DNA of 64,000 nucleotides from Lithobates sylvaticus. Taxonomy: Eukaryota; Chordata; Amphibia; Anura; Ranidae. Under the pieces are notes generated by a model. It saw nothing but the letters and a program-made list of their open reading frames with translations. It searched no databases and was not told the origin of the DNA. Location: contig CM053033.1 of the NCBI GenBank assembly GCA_028564925.1, forward strand, positions 202,143,607 to 202,207,606. The letters are read 5' to 3'. The translations under genes were made by a program, and so were the position numbers. Positions 63,293-64,000 of this stretch are shown here, piece after piece; within the stretch, counting starts at the first letter, position 1; every line of letters starts with the position of its first letter.

Positions 63293-63635
63293 AGATAGAC
63301 CAACACAAAGTGGCACATAATTGTGAAGTGGAAAGAAAAACGATAAACGGTTTTCAAAATGTTTTACAAATAAATATGTGAAAAGTGTGGCGTGCATTTG
63401 TATTCAGCCCCCCTGAGTCAATACTTTGTAGAACCGTCTTTCTCTGTAATTACAACTGCAACTCGAGTCTTTTTGGCGATGTCTCTATCAGCTTTGCACA
63501 TCTAGAGAGTGACATTCTTGCCCATTCTTCTTTACAAAATAGCTCAAGCTCTGTCAGATTGGTTTTGACACAGATTCTCAATTGGATTTAAGTCTGGACT
63601 TTGACTGGATCATTCCAACACATGAATATGCTTTG

Positions 63636-63808
63636 ATCTAAACCAGAGGTCTCAAACTGGGGGCCCTCCAGCAGTTGCGAAACTACAAGTCCCATCATGC
63701 CTCTGCCTGTAGGAGTCATGCTTGTAACTGTCAGCCTTGCAATGCCTCATGGGACTTGTAGTTTTGCAACAGCTGGAAGGCCGCCAGTTTGAGACCCCTG
63801 ATCTAAAC
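63636..63808. mobile_element. hAT-type fold-back MITE (CAGAGGTCTCAAACTGG), 8-bp TSD
   Basis: The element is 63644-63800, family of 36240-36386. Its perfect duplication ATCTAAAC is at 63636-63643 and 63801-63808. It interrupts the Tc1-like element. Confidence 0.93.
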
Positions 63809-63897
63809 CATTACATTGTACCTCTGACTGTATGTTTAGAGTTGTTGTCCTTCTGGAAGTTGAACCTCTGCCCCAGTCTCAAGTCTTTTGCAGACTC

Positions 63898-64000
63898 TAA
63901 AGGCCCGTACACACGATCAGACTTTTTGACAACAAACATACAAATTAGCTGTTTTGAGGCAACATCCGACCGTGTGTATGCTCCATCGGACAAACTCTTT
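63898..64000. mobile_element. Palindromic 'ACACACGG' element, left end, cut by window end
   Basis: After TAA (63898-63900) it reads AGGCCCGTACACACGATCAG, then ACAAATTAGCT and CCGACCGTGTGTATGCTCCA. It is the inverse of the right end of the 2735-3135 copy, so it belongs to the same subfamily. The remainder lies outside the window. Confidence 0.75.

Larger units (their letters stand above)
62097..63900 (-). mobile_element. Tc1-like element with nested hAT elements, truncated at right
   Basis: TA is at 62097-62098, then CAGCGCCTTGAAAAAGTATT, a known Tc1-type terminus. Its non-coding 3' region resumes after the first insert (ACCAACACAAAGTGGCACAT, 63297) and runs to GCAGACTCTAA at 63900. The transposase would lie on the minus strand beyond 63900; here only its 3' flank and last part are represented. 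Inserts lie at 62202-63292 and 63644-63800, and a palindromic element follows at 63901. Confidence 0.82.

Overview
This window looks like non-coding DNA from a large, repeat-rich vertebrate genome, most likely a frog. The reasons are CR1-like and L1-like LINE pieces, Tc1/mariner, hAT and TTAA-inserting (piggyBac-like) elements, solo LTRs, long minisatellites, and several families that I recall from ranid-type frog genomes (inference, no search was run). I see no host gene: no open frame has a recognisable host protein domain or convincing exon structure, and the long frames fall in tandem repeats or cross element boundaries. The only recognisable coding remains are broken transposases (Tc1-like at 140-820, 24540-25150, 36429-37340 and 53925-54600) and a 5'-truncated CR1-like reverse transcriptase (29890-31340, minus strand).

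Layout. 0-10 kb: a truncated palindromic element, a fold-back Tc1 derivative holding a hAT MITE, a second hAT MITE, a MITE carrying a solo LTR, palindromic 'ACACACGG' elements, a TA-flanked MITE, a TTAA element carrying a hAT element with a long TG-rich repeat, and a TTAA MITE. 10-20 kb: a TTAA element expanded by a 21-bp minisatellite, a low-complexity TA element, an 830-bp hAT element with perfect target-site duplication, another hAT-like element, a GC-rich palindromic subfamily and a piggyBac-like fragment. 20-31 kb: more palindromic elements, a fold-back MITE, the second fold-back Tc1 copy, a 1-kb 44-bp minisatellite and the CR1-like LINE. 31-42 kb: a 2.3-kb hAT-like element with two nested insertions, a TTAA element whose empty site survives 2.9 kb away, a DD34E-type Tc1-like element split by a 1.4-kb mosaic, and a hAT composite. 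42-52 kb: a 660-bp TTAA palindrome, CR1 tail, LTR-like sequence with a 39-bp tandem, an L1-like insertion with a 16-bp target-site duplication, and a repeat carrying a hammerhead ribozyme. 52-64 kb: a 1.5-kb 35-bp minisatellite, a Tc1 fragment, C-rich repeat, LTR-like sequence, a 150-bp perfect-centre palindrome, a piggyBac-like element with a solo LTR, two low-complexity TA elements and a four-insertion Tc1/hAT nest.

Target-site duplications read directly from the sequence (8 bp for hAT, TTAA for piggyBac-like, TA for mariner-like, 5 bp for the LTRs, 16 bp for the LINE) support most boundaries and give a relative insertion order. The best items for a second look are the hammerhead ribozyme at 48001-48060, the conserved motif layout of the palindromic elements, the filled/empty TTAA site pair and the shared breakpoint of the two fold-back Tc1 copies. 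A few stretches match nothing else in the window (about 12.2-13.0, 16.2-16.87, 40.5-41.5, 57.5-58.05 and 61.3-62.1 kb) and are candidates for unique, possibly conserved, non-coding DNA.
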